64,000 bases of DNA from Thecaphora thlaspeos. Lineage: Eukaryota; Basidiomycota; Ustilaginomycetes; Urocystidales; Glomosporiaceae. The stretch covers positions 310,001 through 374,000 of the forward strand of contig UWYS01000015.1 of assembly GCA_900291925.1 (NCBI GenBank), given 5' to 3'. The notes beneath the pieces were generated by a model. It ran no database searches. It had not been told where the DNA came from and saw nothing but the letters and a program-made list of their open reading frames with translations. Below, in pieces: positions 41,137 to 52,215 of the stretch; positions within the stretch are counted from its first letter, which is position 1, and every line of letters starts with the position of its first letter. Made by a program: the position numbers and the translations under genes.

Positions 41137-43800
41137 TCACTGATTGTCCTCGGCCTTGCGCTTCGTACCTCCCGTCGTCGCCGACGATGACAGGCTGATC
41201 CGCACTGGTTGGTTGAACCCCGTCGCTCCGCCTCCCTTTGCGCTTGCCGTCGTGCTAAAGGCTGGCGAAAACGATCGCGACGACCCACCGGCTGCTCCGT
41301 TCGCATTCGACGTGCCGGCTCCACCCACGGCCGCCCATCCTCGCCTCGCCGTCGTGATCGACTGTTCGCCGTTCGCGAAGCCGGCGGCGGCGCTCGACAT
41401 TGTCGATGCTGTCTCTCGGTCGTCGTCGAGCACCGTAACCGACGTCGCCCGACTGCCGTCCGGCTGCGTCGAGCCAGCCTTGTTCTTCCCCTTGCTCGCG
41501 TTGGCCGTCATCGCCTTTCCTGACTCTCCCATGAACGTATTGGGTCCGAGCAGCGCCAGATCGGACGGCGCGCTGCCTCGACTACCCACGCTCAGCACCA
41601 TATGCGCCTGGCCCGTCCGCTCTGCCCGGTTCTGGAACGCCGAGAGCATCCCCGTCGGCGTATCTCCCGCCACCATTCTCTCGCGCTTCTTCTCGTCTTC
41701 GATCTTCTTGAGCCGCTTTTCGATCTTCTTGGCGCCAGGCTTCTTGCCATGGAAGACGTGCGAGAGCTGCTTCCACGCCTCGTGCGAGTTGAGCTGCCGC
41801 CCGAACTCGTCGTGGTACTGGATGTCGACGTCCGGCTTGTAGTCCTTGAACCGGTCCTGCGCCGAGCGCGCCTCGTCGAGCTCGCGCTTCCGGTTCTCGT
41901 ACTCGCGCGTCGCCTGGTCTTTGGCCGAGCCCTGCGCCTTTGACATCTTGCGCTCGAGCTCGCGCAGCTGCTCCTCCTGCCGACGCTGCGCCAGCCACTT
42001 GTCGTACTCCTGTTGCTGCCGCTCGCGCGCCTTCTCCTCGGAAGAGACGGTCGGCAGCATCCCCTGGTTGCGCAAGATCGCCAGCGTCCCGACGACGCCC
42101 ATCCCCACCGTCGGTTCGACCTCAGCAAGGCCAGTGGCGCCTGTCGCGGGATCCGAGGGGGCCTCAGTGGCGGTGCCCTCGGCCGCCATCCTCGCCGCCT
42201 CGTACTCCTCGGCATCGCCAAACTCGACGTCTTCGGGTTCCTCCTTCTTGACGGTCACATCGATGCCGCTCCAGTGCGGCGCGGCAGGCCCGTCGGGCGA
42301 CTCCTGCTTGACGGCGGCGGCGGCGGTCTGTTTTGCGCGCCGGCTCTCCTCGTCCGCCTGCTCGGCCGCCTGACGATGGCCGATGGCCCGCACAAACTCG
42401 CTGGTGTCATCAAAGGTCAGCATGCCCCGATCCCCGCCCTCCTGCTTGACTTCCGCCCCCGGCGTTGCCGACGACGATGGCTCGCCCGAAAAGAGGCTGC
42501 CACCGGCGGCTCGTTCCGCCTCCTCGGCTGCCCGCTGGGCCGCGAGGTTCTGGACGATCATCTCGGGCGTCATCCTGACAAAGGTCCGCTTCGCCTTCTG
42601 CCGCCGCACCTTGGCTAGGCTGGCCTGCAGCTCGTCGTCATCGACAAAGTTCTCGGTGACGTCGCGCGGCCGCGCTCTCCGGACGTGGATGGTGGGCTCG
42701 TCCTCGGCCATCGCCGCAGCATCACCGTTGCTTCCGGCGGCGGCGATCGCGGTCGACGACGAAGGTCCCGGAACGACGTCGTCTGGATCGTCGAGGTCCA
42801 GCTTGACGCGCGAGGCCTTCTTGCGCTTCTTGACCTTGGGCTTCTTGAAGCCGACGTCGCCCTCCTGGAGGTAGTCGGAGACCTCTACGTTCTTGGCGTA
42901 GTCGAGCGATAGCAGTTGCTTATTGGCCGCGGCCGCCTCCTGCTCGAGCTCCTTACGCGCCTGCTCCTTGCGGTTTGAGGGCTTGGGTCCCGCTCCGAGG
43001 CGGAAGCCACCCTCGTCGGACCGCGTAAGGCCGTCTTCGGCGATGTCGGCGTCGTACTTGGAGAGCACACCTCGCCGCTTTCCGACGTGTTCGTCATTGA
43101 ACTGGTTGTCGTCGAGGCCCGTATAGCCTCGCCGTTCCTTTTTCCGCTCCAGCTTGAGCCGGTCGCGCTCGTCCTGCTCGAGGTCGTGGTCCATCAGCTC
43201 GTCCTCGGCGTCCTCGAGCACGTCGGTGTCCCTGAGCGTGAGGATACGCTCGTCGCCCTCCTCAAAATCGTCGACGTCGTGCGCCACCTTGAGCCCGGCG
43301 AGTTCGGACTCTCCGTAGACGGCCTGAGCCTGGGCCTCCTGCTCCTGTAGCTCCTTGGCTCTCTTGGCGGCATTCTCCTTGGCCCGCTTCTTGGCTTGCT
43401 TCAGCCATTTGAGAGTGTCGTGTGACGAGGAGCCGCCCGCCGCTGCTGACGATGATGACAAAGCGGAGAGATCTAGCGGATCCAGTTCGCCCAGCGTTGG
43501 CCCTTGGAGCTTTCTCGCCAGCTCGCGCTTGTTCTGCGCCTTTGCGATGCGGTCGCGTATCTCCTTTTCTTCCTTTTCCTTGTTGTTCCTCTCGATCCAC
43601 TCGACGTGTCTGCGCTCCGCCTCGGCATCCTCGTCCACCTGCCGGGAAGACTTGTTGGCAGGGTCTTCTCCGTTGTCGTCATCGCCGGATGGCTTCTTCT
43701 TCTCTGCCGGGCCATCGTCTACGAGCGGCTTCAGGCCGAGCTTGATGCGAAGCTTGTTTGTCTCCTCGAGCGAAAGGGAATCCTTCTGGAACTCGGACAT
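41137..43800 (-). CDS. SNU66: U4/U6.U5 tri-snRNP protein Snu66 / SART1
   Basis: Single exon, 887 aa, ATG 43800. The N-terminus DSLSLEETNKLRIKLGLKPL is the hallmark of the SART1 family. Then charged coiled-coil stretches (AKQARE-type Lys/Glu-rich), VSDYLQEGDVGFKKPKVKKR, FVDDDELQASLAKVRRQK, and the conserved C-terminal block DIQYHDEFGRQLNSHEAWKQ, LSHVFHGKKPGAKKIEKRLK. The end is Ser/Ala/Gly-rich with a basic KRKAEDNQ tail. Snu66 holds the tri-snRNP together before spliceosome activation. Length is near the human SART1 (800 aa). No sign of damage. Confidence 0.95.
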   Translation of the reverse strand: MSEFQKDSLSLEETNKLRIKLGLKPLVDDGPAEKKKPSGDDDNGEDPANKSSRQVDEDAEAERRHVEWIERNNKEKEEKEIRDRIAKAQNKRELARKLQGPTLGELDPLDLSALSSSSAAAGGSSSHDTLKWLKQAKKRAKENAAKRAKELQEQEAQAQAVYGESELAGLKVAHDVDDFEEGDERILTLRDTDVLEDAEDELMDHDLEQDERDRLKLERKKERRGYTGLDDNQFNDEHVGKRRGVLSKYDADIAEDGLTRSDEGGFRLGAGPKPSNRKEQARKELEQEAAAANKQLLSLDYAKNVEVSDYLQEGDVGFKKPKVKKRKKASRVKLDLDDPDDVVPGPSSSTAIAAAGSNGDAAAMAEDEPTIHVRRARPRDVTENFVDDDELQASLAKVRRQKAKRTFVRMTPEMIVQNLAAQRAAEEAERAAGGSLFSGEPSSSATPGAEVKQEGGDRGMLTFDDTSEFVRAIGHRQAAEQADEESRRAKQTAAAAVKQESPDGPAAPHWSGIDVTVKKEEPEDVEFGDAEEYEAARMAAEGTATEAPSDPATGATGLAEVEPTVGMGVVGTLAILRNQGMLPTVSSEEKARERQQQEYDKWLAQRRQEEQLRELERKMSKAQGSAKDQATREYENRKRELDEARSAQDRFKDYKPDVDIQYHDEFGRQLNSHEAWKQLSHVFHGKKPGAKKIEKRLKKIEDEKKRERMVAGDTPTGMLSAFQNRAERTGQAHMVLSVGSRGSAPSDLALLGPNTFMGESGKAMTANASKGKNKAGSTQPDGSRATSVTVLDDDRETASTMSSAAAGFANGEQSITTARRGWAAVGGAGTSNANGAAGGSSRSFSPAFSTTASAKGGGATGFNQPVRISLSSSATTGGTKRKAEDNQ

Positions 43801-44409
43801 GGCGGGGCGACGCGAGACGAGGAGACGAGATGAAAGCCTTTACGAGCCTCGTCCCAAGGTGAGGAAGTGTGGCGCTGGGGTCGAGCAGCGAGAAAAAGAG
43901 TGGCCGCGTGTCGGACCTGTCGCTTTGCTGGTCGGACGTCCGAGCCGGCCGTGGTGTCGTGCTGCGCGCCGAGCTGGGCCGAGTCTGTCGCGATCAAGGC
44001 TGTACGTTCCGGAAGCGCCTTTCTGCCGTTGCTCGGTCGAGTGGATACAATGTGAGGGTGACGGGATGGGGGAGTTCGGAGCTGGTGGCAGCTAAAGCAA
44101 GTTGGGGCTGAGCTCTTGACACAAGTTGGAAGCGCCCTGCGATCACCGCGCCTCCCTCCACTTCTTGCCTGCGAGGGGGGCTCATTTCAAAAAGCAAGAA
44201 GCGCTGCGCCCAACCGGCCCCCCGTCTCGGCTCCGGCGATGCGGGGGCGGGCGGACAGAGGGGGAAAATTCTGCCCGCGTGAGTGAGTGGGCCACATCGG
44301 AAGACCCGCGCTCTTGGTCGCCATCACAGTCACACTGTCTTACCTACGACAACGTCACACTCCCTCGGACTCCTCCGCGCCGTCACCTACTCCTTACTGC
44401 ACCGCCGCC
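43801..44409. promoter_or_regulatory. Divergent promoter SNU66 / MNP1
   Basis: About 600 bases between start codons with no other gene. Confidence 0.5.
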
Positions 44410-45388
44410 ATGATCGCCACGGCCGCCGCCCGCTCTCTGCGCTCGTTTGCACGATCCGCCTCCGCCTCGTCGTCGTCCTCCTCGACACTGCTCGCCTCGA
44501 GTTGTATCTCGTCCTGCCGCTGCGCTCTCCGCAGCTCGGCGAGACGCTCGCTCGCCACCTCGGCGGTCGGAACACAAGATGCTGCCGCTGACTCCAAGAT
44601 TGGCGGAATCGTCGACCAGATTGAGAAGCTGACACTGCTCGAGGCTGCCGAGCTCGTCGGTCAGCTCAAGGTGAGTTCTCCTAGCCGTTGTTACCAAACC
44701 AGAGGGCGACGAGACAGGACGATGCGACTGTTTGACCACGGCGCAGCTCGCCACGGAATGGCTGCTCCATCGCGTCTCCAGGCTTCCTCTCGGAAGCACG
44801 CTGAGCTGAGCTGAGCTGTACCACCGCAGACCTCCATCCGGTGCCGCAGCCGGATCATTCCGACGCCGGACACTGACTTTGCGTCGCTTTCTCTCCTTTC
44901 TCCCTCTTTCTTTCTTTCTTTCTACCTGTCCATGTACCGCTCCACAGACCCGCCTAAACATCACCGAGATTGCTATGCCCGCCGCTTCTGCCGGTTCGGC
45001 GCCTGCCGCCGCCGCGTCCGATGCCGATGCGGGTGCGGCCGAGGAGGCCAAGCCCAAGGAAAAGACCGTCTTCAACCTCAAGCTCACCGGCCTCAAGGAC
45101 GCCAGCGCAAAGGCAAAGGTCATCCGCGAGGTAAAGGCCATCAATACCACCATGTGAGTTCCGCCTTCGCTTAGGTGCAACCGGGAGAGGGAGAAACCCA
45201 TCAGCCAGGAGACTGATGGTTCCGTGTCTTCTTTTTCGGCTTGCTCTGGTCGATGTAGGAACCTGGTCGAGGCCAAGAAGTTTGTCGAATCAGCCCCGCA
45301 GGTCCTCAAGGAGGGTCTTACAAAGGACGAGGCCGAGAAGTTGCAGAAGGCCATCGAGACGGCGGGCGGTACCGTCGAGCTCGAGTAG
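44410..45388 (+). CDS. MNP1: Mitochondrial ribosomal protein bL12m (Mnp1)
   Basis: Exons 44410-44670, 44948-45153, 45259-45388; 198 aa. The first 50 residues are an Arg/Ser/Ala presequence ending near [27 protein letters not shown] is the L7/L12 dimerisation domain, joined across intron 1 to [14 protein letters not shown]. An Ala-rich hinge leads to the C-terminal domain [38 protein letters not shown] and [15 protein letters not shown]. The stalk of the mitoribosome uses it to recruit translation factors. The third exon begins at a TAG acceptor. Neighbour SNU66 is divergent. Confidence 0.96.
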
Positions 45389-45577
45389 AGTGTGGCGCAT
45401 CCCCTTGCTTACTCTACCTGCCCTTTCCTGATTATAGATTGATGCAGCGGCAAGAAAGAGGCAGCGCTGGGGTGTTGCGACGTTTGTACGAGAGGCAGTT
45501 CAGACCCTGGAAAACATGCACACTAGACGAATGTCCCCCATGCCGAGCGTGCCAGCCGTGGCCCTACGACCTCTGTC

Positions 45578-47233
45578 CTACGCCCATGCATCGACGCCTT
45601 CACTGCCCACCTCCTCGTTCCTCGCCCCCTTGTTCTTGACCACCTCCTTCCTCGTATTGCCATAGTAGCCTTTTGCCAACATATTCCCGATAAACTCTCC
45701 GATCGCCAGAGACGACGTCAACCCGGGACTCTCGATGCCGAGCAGGCTGATCATGGCGCCTCCGCTTCCACCCTCGGCCCTGTGCTTGCCCGCACTCGTT
45801 GTCGCCGCGGCGGGGAAGGTGGGCGGGTATTGCCAAAGGTGCTGCGAGCCGAGGTCGCCCGAGCGGTGCCAGAGAAAGGTGAAGTCCATAAAGCCCCCCT
45901 GACCCGGTCCGATGAGCTTCGGCCGTATCCCGGCGTAGTCGGGCGCCAGGCCATCCCGCTTGATGTTGGGGAGGTACGTAGTGATCTGGTCGTACATCGT
46001 CTCGAGTCTCGATTCGTCGACTGTGAGAGAGTGGCGCCAGAAGTCGAGTTGCTCATCGTCCGTTGTTCCTTCCGCCGAGGAAGGGGCAGGGGGCGAGATC
46101 CACTCTGTATCCGGACCGAAGCGCACGTTGCCATCGAGGTCGAGCGTGAGGTGAGTGCCGAGCGAGGTATGAGCGTGGTTGCCCTTGCGCGTGTCGGGGA
46201 CGGGGTAGATGAGGTGCTGGACGTGCTCCGTCCCAACGCCCTTGTACGAGGCGTAATTGCCCTTGGAGTGCCACATGGGAATCAGGTCTTGCTGCGACTT
46301 CATCGAGGACAACAACGAGTTGAGCACCATGGGTCCGTTGAGTCCGGACGAGTTGACGACGACCTTGGCGAGCAGCGCGTCCGACTTGGCGTCCGAGGTG
46401 ACGGTCTGCACCACCCAACCTTGGCGGGATCCGTCGGTTCCCCTCTTCCCGCCCATCGATGCCGTCGCTGTTGTGGCCGAGGCGGGCGTTTGACTCGGGT
46501 CGACGCGGACGACACGGGTATCGTAGACGATCTCTGCGTTCTCGGCCTCTAGCAGCTCGCGCTCGAGGCTAGCCATCAACTCGTGGCTACTAACGATACC
46601 CGTCCGTTCGCTCAACAGCGCACACCCTATGCTCTGCGCCAAGTCCGGTTCCAACTCTCTCGCCTCCTCTCCGCTTAACAGCCTCGTCTCGGGCGCCAAC
46701 GGTCCAAGGGCATCGCAGTGTTCCCTCAACTTCTCCAGATACCCCCTTGCATAGTCGCCACCTACGACGAGCTTTTTCGTCTGATGGTACGGTATACCCT
46801 CGGTCTTGCATCGATCGTACATCATCTCTCTGCCACGAAGACACAGCCGCGTCTTGAGCGACTCTGGCGGGTAGTAGAGACCAGCATGGATGACTTCGCT
46901 GTTGCGCGAACTGGTCGAGGCGCCAAAGTGTTGGTGTCGTTCGACGAGGTAGGTGGTCTTTTCCGGCCAGCGTTTCGCCAGCGCTGCGGCTATGGAGAGA
47001 CCGACGACTCCGCCGCCTACGACGAGGTGGTCTATGGAGAGTTCGGGCTCTTTGTATGCGTACCGTACGCGAGAGAACAGGGTGGCCAGCAGAGGTCGGA
47101 CGTCCGGGGAGCTGCTGTTGCTGTCGCTAGCGTAGGAGCGGCTAGAGAGGCGAGCTGCTGCACCTGGTCGTCGAAGAAGCAGCGTCGAGGGTCGTGCGAG
47201 AGCAGTCGCGAGGGAGGAGGTAGTGGCCAGCAT
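45578..47233 (-). CDS. L2HGDH: L-2-hydroxyglutarate dehydrogenase, mitochondrial
   Basis: Single exon, 551 aa, ATG 47233. The first 40 residues form a presequence (TLLLRRPGAAARLSSRSYAS). FAD binding: DHLVVGGGVVGLSIAAALA with GGGVVG at 73-78. Then family motifs: ASTSSRNSEVIHAGLYYPP, KTRLCLRGREMMYD, ERTGIVSSHELM, NSSGLNGP, HLIYPVPD, SLGTHLTLDLDG and GIESPGLTSSLAIGEFIG. It oxidises L-2-hydroxyglutarate, a side product of malate and lactate dehydrogenases, to 2-oxoglutarate. A Ser/Ala-rich insert near residue 470 is the only unusual part. Confidence 0.95.
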   Translation of the reverse strand: MLATTSSLATALARPSTLLLRRPGAAARLSSRSYASDSNSSSPDVRPLLATLFSRVRYAYKEPELSIDHLVVGGGVVGLSIAAALAKRWPEKTTYLVERHQHFGASTSSRNSEVIHAGLYYPPESLKTRLCLRGREMMYDRCKTEGIPYHQTKKLVVGGDYARGYLEKLREHCDALGPLAPETRLLSGEEARELEPDLAQSIGCALLSERTGIVSSHELMASLERELLEAENAEIVYDTRVVRVDPSQTPASATTATASMGGKRGTDGSRQGWVVQTVTSDAKSDALLAKVVVNSSGLNGPMVLNSLLSSMKSQQDLIPMWHSKGNYASYKGVGTEHVQHLIYPVPDTRKGNHAHTSLGTHLTLDLDGNVRFGPDTEWISPPAPSSAEGTTDDEQLDFWRHSLTVDESRLETMYDQITTYLPNIKRDGLAPDYAGIRPKLIGPGQGGFMDFTFLWHRSGDLGSQHLWQYPPTFPAAATTSAGKHRAEGGSGGAMISLLGIESPGLTSSLAIGEFIGNMLAKGYYGNTRKEVVKNKGARNEEVGSEGVDAWA

Positions 47234-47712
47234 GTGGTAAGTAGCGCTTCAATGAGGGCGGCAGCAGCTGGTCCATCGTGCGAGCGATGGATTCGCTGGA
47301 ATTTGCGAGAAAGGTGCTTGCGACCAGACGCTGGGGTTGACGATAGCTTGACTCTGGGAGACGCTGTTCTCTGTGATGAGCGAGGTAACGAAGACAAGGA
47401 GCGGCGAGCCTCGAGGGCGCGCCAGCAACAAGAGCGGCGACTTGTGGAGGCGGCCGGGCAGGCAGGCCGAGTCACGTTGCGTTGCTATGTAAAGCCATTC
47501 GCACGAGTGTGTGGCCACCCCATGGCAAGTCACGTTCTTTGACAGGCCGCCCGCCGCTCTCGCACCACTTGCGCCATCACCACGATTTCGTCTCCAATCC
47601 CCAGTCTCATCACCCAACCCGCCTCCAACCTCCAGCTTCCACCGTCACCGCGTCACGATCTCTCCCACCACATCTTCGCAAGACCCGCGGGACACCTTAA
47701 CAACGCCTCGTT
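47234..47712. promoter_or_regulatory. Divergent promoter L2HGDH / mitochondrial protein gene
   Basis: About 480 bases shared by two genes with predicted mitochondrial products. No other feature seen. Confidence 0.5.
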
Positions 47713-48747
47713 ATGCAGCGCCACCTCACGCAGGCCAGCCAGGCCGCCGCCCGTTCCACCAGCACAGCGCAGCAAACGCGATCTCTCAGCAGCAGTGCTC
47801 CCGCCCTCCTCGGGCTGGCACCTCGAGTCGCGCGCACCTCGTCCTCTTCCCCTTCCTTCTTTCGACCTTCTTCTTGCGCCAGCAAGGTCTCGGCGTGTGT
47901 CAAGTCCGTTCCGCTGCCGACGACGAACCGCAAGGCTCTGAAACAGCAACATCGTCTCAAGAACGAAACGCTGCGCCGCGCCATTGAGCTGTACCACCTT
48001 ACGCCTCACTTTCTGCCTACGCCCGATCGACTTCGCCCTCTCGTCTCCCCCACTTCCTCCTCCACACTTGCCGTTCCAGCTCCGTCGAGCACCGAGTACA
48101 ATTCGGCGCTCGACAATGCAATCTACACTGCCATCCTCAACACTTCCTCCGTCTCTCGCAACACAGCCAACGTCGTTCCGCGCAGTCTCAACGACTACAG
48201 TCGCGTTCTCTCCAACCGAGCCGCAGCGAGGCCAAACGACGGTAGCGGAGATGAAATTTCTCTCGCCATGGAGAACAACATACACGCGCGCACTTTCGCC
48301 GATGATATCTTGACACAGACGACGTTTATGACTAAAAAGGAACGAGAAGCCGCCTCTGCAGCCGCTTCTGCTGCTGCGCTCAAGGCCAAACCATCTCGAA
48401 GCGTCACCGTCACCGAATCGAGCAGCGCTACGTTGGAAGCGTTCACGGATGACGATCTGAAGACGTATCAGAAGAGACACAACGCTGGTCCCGCAGGCTA
48501 CGCTTCCGAGCACAACCGACACTCTGGAGCAGAGAGGTTGAGTAGTCTCGACAGGATCTTGCCAGGTGCTAATCCGTGGTACAAGAATCAAGGTCTCGAT
48601 AGCAGGAGTGCTAGGGTTAGAGATGCCATCTTCGGAACGATCAATGGAGAGTTGCCCGGTCTCGAGGTCGTCAGGGAGAGGATTAGCAAAATGCAGCGAC
48701 CCCAGACGCACAGGAAAGCGGGAAACAAGAAATCATCCACGCCCTAG
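47713..48747 (+). CDS. Predicted mitochondrial protein, unknown function
   Basis: Single exon, 344 aa. N-terminal 45 residues are Arg/Ser/Thr/Ala-rich without acids (QRHLTQASQAAARSTSTAQQ), a likely presequence. A conserved-looking core NRKALKQQHRLKNETLRRAI, ELYHLTPHFLPT is followed by DNAIYTAIL. An Ala-rich helix (EREAASAAASAAALKAK) precedes a polar C-terminus with PWYKNQ and RVRDAIFGTINGELPGLEVV. The gene is divergent from mitochondrial L2HGDH. I do not recognise a family; a role in mitochondrial translation or assembly is only a guess from the basic, non-enzymatic composition. Confidence 0.7.
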   Translation: MQRHLTQASQAAARSTSTAQQTRSLSSSAPALLGLAPRVARTSSSSPSFFRPSSCASKVSACVKSVPLPTTNRKALKQQHRLKNETLRRAIELYHLTPHFLPTPDRLRPLVSPTSSSTLAVPAPSSTEYNSALDNAIYTAILNTSSVSRNTANVVPRSLNDYSRVLSNRAAARPNDGSGDEISLAMENNIHARTFADDILTQTTFMTKKEREAASAAASAAALKAKPSRSVTVTESSSATLEAFTDDDLKTYQKRHNAGPAGYASEHNRHSGAERLSSLDRILPGANPWYKNQGLDSRSARVRDAIFGTINGELPGLEVVRERISKMQRPQTHRKAGNKKSSTP

Positions 48748-49206
48748 ATCCTCTCATCTCAGGCAGAGTAGAATGTCAATTTGATTCGACATCTTTCGAC
48801 CTCTTCCGTCCGCGTCCCGTCCAAACCCCCTTGGCCGACAAGAAACGACCTTCTTGCTAGTCTGTGCAACACCTCTTCACCGGGCGTGGTCGTGGTTCTA
48901 CAAAGTAGTAGTAGTCTAGGAAAGAACACCAAAGTGCAAGCTACGAAAGTTCCACCGTGCGACCTTCTCGAGTCCATCAAGACCAGAAGATTCTCAGAAC
49001 GCCTACATAAGTCCCGACGAGGAGCGCTCACTTCGCCTATTATAGCTGAGCATAACAACAACAACAACAACGACGACGACGACAAGGCCGGATGTGTCAT
49101 CGATACAGACACGTTTGCTCTCTGGACCACCTCCATATCTCCTTGTCGCAAAAACAAAACAAAGAGCAGCTACAGTTCCGTGCGGGGTCGGACCAGTCCA
49201 CCTACT
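48748..49206. other. Intergenic with AAC/GAC trinucleotide tract
   Basis: Convergent spacer; (AAC)n then (GAC)n at about 49052-49084. No gene seen. Confidence 0.55.
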
Positions 49207-52200
49207 CTACTGCTGCGTCGCTACGAAAGCCGCCGTATCCCTTGCGCTTCTCAATTCCTCCAGTCCCTGTCTGTACCCGGTCAGCGCAGGGACGCTGTGC
49301 AACAACCTCGTCAATCCATCCAGACACGTATCCAGGTGTCCCAAGGTCGTGTTGAACTCCTCGACATCCCTCGGGACCGTGAGGAGTTGGTCCCACACTT
49401 CGTCGTGCAGCTGTTGAGCCGCCAACTTGAGCGCATCCGCAAGTAGCAGCGGGTACGGATGACGCCAGGGCGCGGTGTCTGATTCGTCGACCGGACTAGG
49501 GCTGACTCGTGAAGATCGACCACCGGGACTGCTGGCCGACGAGGAAAAGGATCGTTCCAATTGGCTGCTTTCGAGGTTCATGAGCCGCGTCACGCGTGCC
49601 ATGCCCATGGCGGCCTGCTTGCCCACCATCCGACGAATGTGCGAGGAGGGCGCCAGTTTCGATCGCAGCGGCGCGAACCCACTCGGCAGCGACGGCTGCT
49701 GCATCGGCGAAGGTTTAGCAGCGCCGCCGCCGCCACCGCCGCCGGCCGTGGGTGTGCATGCGGCGCCAAGGGTATCGGGCGTCTTGGCGAAGGGATCCAT
49801 CGAAAAGACCGACGCGGTCGTCACTCCGGCCATGTCGGGCGTCGCAGCGGTATCTGCGCCGAGGCTGAGGCTGTTGAACTGCTGCACCAGGTCGGCCTCC
49901 TTCAGCTCCAGGTCCTTGGTCAGGCGGATAAAGTGAAGCACGCCAAGGTGGATGTGCAAGACGAACATCGCTAGAGGTGGGGAAAAGCGAGGGAAGAGAA
50001 AGCCACGGGGTTAGGAAAGAGAGGTGTAGAAGGAGGTGGGTCAGCTTCGTGGTCCTGTCCGTCCAAGCACCCCAAGAGGCCAGCCTTCGCCACTCACAGA
50101 GCATGCTGCGCGCCTGCCTGGTCAGGCCAAAGTAGTCGTCGAGCGCCTTGGAGATGAGGCCGTCAAAGATCGAGTGGAAGAGTCGGATCGATTCGAGCAC
50201 GTTTTCCACCAGCTTATCTTTCTTCTCGTTGACAAACGTCCCGCCGCCGCTGATGTAGGCGTTGATCGGCGACGTGGCCGAGAGCAGAGGGGCGGAGAGG
50301 GTCTGGAGCGCGTTGATCCGGCGCCAGATGTAGACCTCGACCGCCGTGCCCCACGCGATGCCAAGCAGAACGACCTGCTCGTTGAGGCCATGCGACCCGG
50401 ACCCGCCGCCGAGGCCGAGCAGCGATGCGCCGCCCTTGTCGCCATTGTTGCCCTCGGCGCCTAGCAGGACATCGAACGGGATCGACTTGCTGATGGCGGC
50501 CGGGTTCCGCAGCAGCGCCGGGATTAGGTCGCGCGCACAGGCGGCTCGCTCCAGGATCCGCTTCGACATCTCGGTGTCGACGACAAGCTGGCCGTCGTCG
50601 TCCGTGTTGACCTTATAAAGATACGTCGACCCGGTGCCCGGGAACGCTCCGGGAGGCGCCTGCCGTCCAGGAAGTAGCTCAAGCGTGTCCTGGATGGCAA
50701 ACAGGGCGGCCGCGGTATTGTCGGGCGACGACGCCGACTTGGAGCTCGAGGTGGGCGAGGAGCCGGTGCCGTATCCGCCAAATAGACTCGTCTCGAGGCC
50801 AGACGCCTTGCCGAGCAGGTCATCCTCGTTCAGCATCGACTTGCGCCGGAGCGAGACGCTCGAGACGGTGTCGATCCAGCAGGCCAAACCAGCCGAGCGA
50901 CTCGGCCAGCCCGCGAAGGTCCGAGGCCATCTGCTTCTGCCGCAGGACCTGTGGATGGTTCTGCAGGAGCGGGTTGCGCGACGTATCGTCGACGGCCCGG
51001 TCCAGGTCCCTGGCCGCCTGGATGTGCCATTCGAGGTGGCGCGAGGCCGTCGCGAACGCAAAGGCCGCATCGTCTGCGGCGTCGGTCCCCGAGTTGAGCC
51101 CGCCCTCGGCCAGCGCGCCCGCCGGCGGCGCGGTGACGGCGAACAGGAAGAGGCCGAACGCTATCCTACAAGACCTCCTCGGCGCCAGCTGAAACAGGAG
51201 CGACCTCGCCTTCTTCCAGGCAGCCGTCGCGACGCGGTCGTGTGCCTCAATTGCCTTGGCCTCCTCGGTGCTGTTGGCAGCGCCGGCGCCCGGGAAGGCT
51301 CCTCCGTCCAGCCGATACTGACAGGCGTATGCCAGCATCGCCGCCTTGACGGCCTCGTCGAGCGAGGTGTCGCGGTCCGACTGCGCCCACCCACCCGGTC
51401 CGTTGCCTGTGAGGCTCTCTCTCGAGCCGTTCGTGGAACTCCTTGGTGGCCGTGTCCAGCGCCACTTCGGCGCCCCGCGCCTCGGCCGCGGAAAGTGACT
51501 TTTTCTGCGCGAGTGGGAGGGCCGAGACCTTTTTGTCCCAGACGCTCATCTCCTCGCCGAGGTGGTCGAGGCCGAAGACGAGGAAGAAGAGGTTGGGCTG
51601 GTGGTCCTTTTGCGACGAGGGCGAGTCGACGTGCCACGAGGCCCAGAGCTTCTGCGACATGTCGAGCGAGTTGCTCGCAACGGCGCGCTTGATGAAGGCG
51701 CCGAGGTCGCCCTCGGTGCGCAGGGGCGAGCAGGCCCGCGACAGCCAGAGGTTGGCGTTGGGCTAGATGGTCGAAACGTAGAGGCGCATCCGGTCGGTCG
51801 TGAGCGAGAGCGAGTCGGCCCGATCGGCGAAGCGACCGTTGGCCCCGCTCCACGATAGACTAAGTGGCGAGCCACCTTGCAATAGGAGACTGCGCAGCGA
51901 GGCTGCGGCTTCTGACGAGGGCGCTTGCTGCGGCGAGACGATCCGCTTCTTGCCCGAGCTGCTGCGTGGCACCGCCGCCGTCGCTGTCGATGAGTCCGCG
52001 GCGAGATTGATCGTCTCCGCCTCCTTGATGGCCTGTGCCTGCTGCTTGCTGCACCGCACCGAGTCGACAAAGTGGGTGGTGCAGTCAATTCCTCTCCGCT
52101 GGCAGTTGGAGCAGACCGGCGCCGCCTTCTTTCCGCCATTGTCGGCCACCTCGGCTTTGCGCTTGTCGCCGGTGGACGCATCGGCGGCGGCGCCTGCGCG

Positions 52201-52215
52201 GCACCCTCAAGTTCT
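49207..52215 (-). pseudogene. Zn2Cys6 fungal transcription factor, 5'-truncated with three lesions
   Basis: The frame begins near 52205 without an ATG and contains only the second half of a Zn2Cys6 cluster (CSNCQRRGIDC); the first three cysteines are missing. Downstream homology to the fungal-specific regulatory domain is good: RMLYV-like TTDRMRLYVSTI, NANLWLSRACSP, FGLDHLGEEM, RIAFGLFLFAVTAPP, LGWFGLLD, DTVSSVSLRRKSMLNEDDLL and LDDYFGLTRQARSML. Lesions: TAG at 51765-51763 (probably a Tyr codon before PNANLW); a frameshift in a GA tract at about 51415-51424; a one-base shift at about 50872-50880. A normal intron (50097-49971) precedes the last exon (49970-49207). No GT-AG pair removes the lesions. 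Confidence 0.8.

Noticed and set aside
52151..52215. An upstream exon carrying the first half of the zinc cluster of the regulator
   Set aside because: No CxxC-basic-C pattern was found on the minus strand up to 53100; only permease remains and motif-rich spacer are there.
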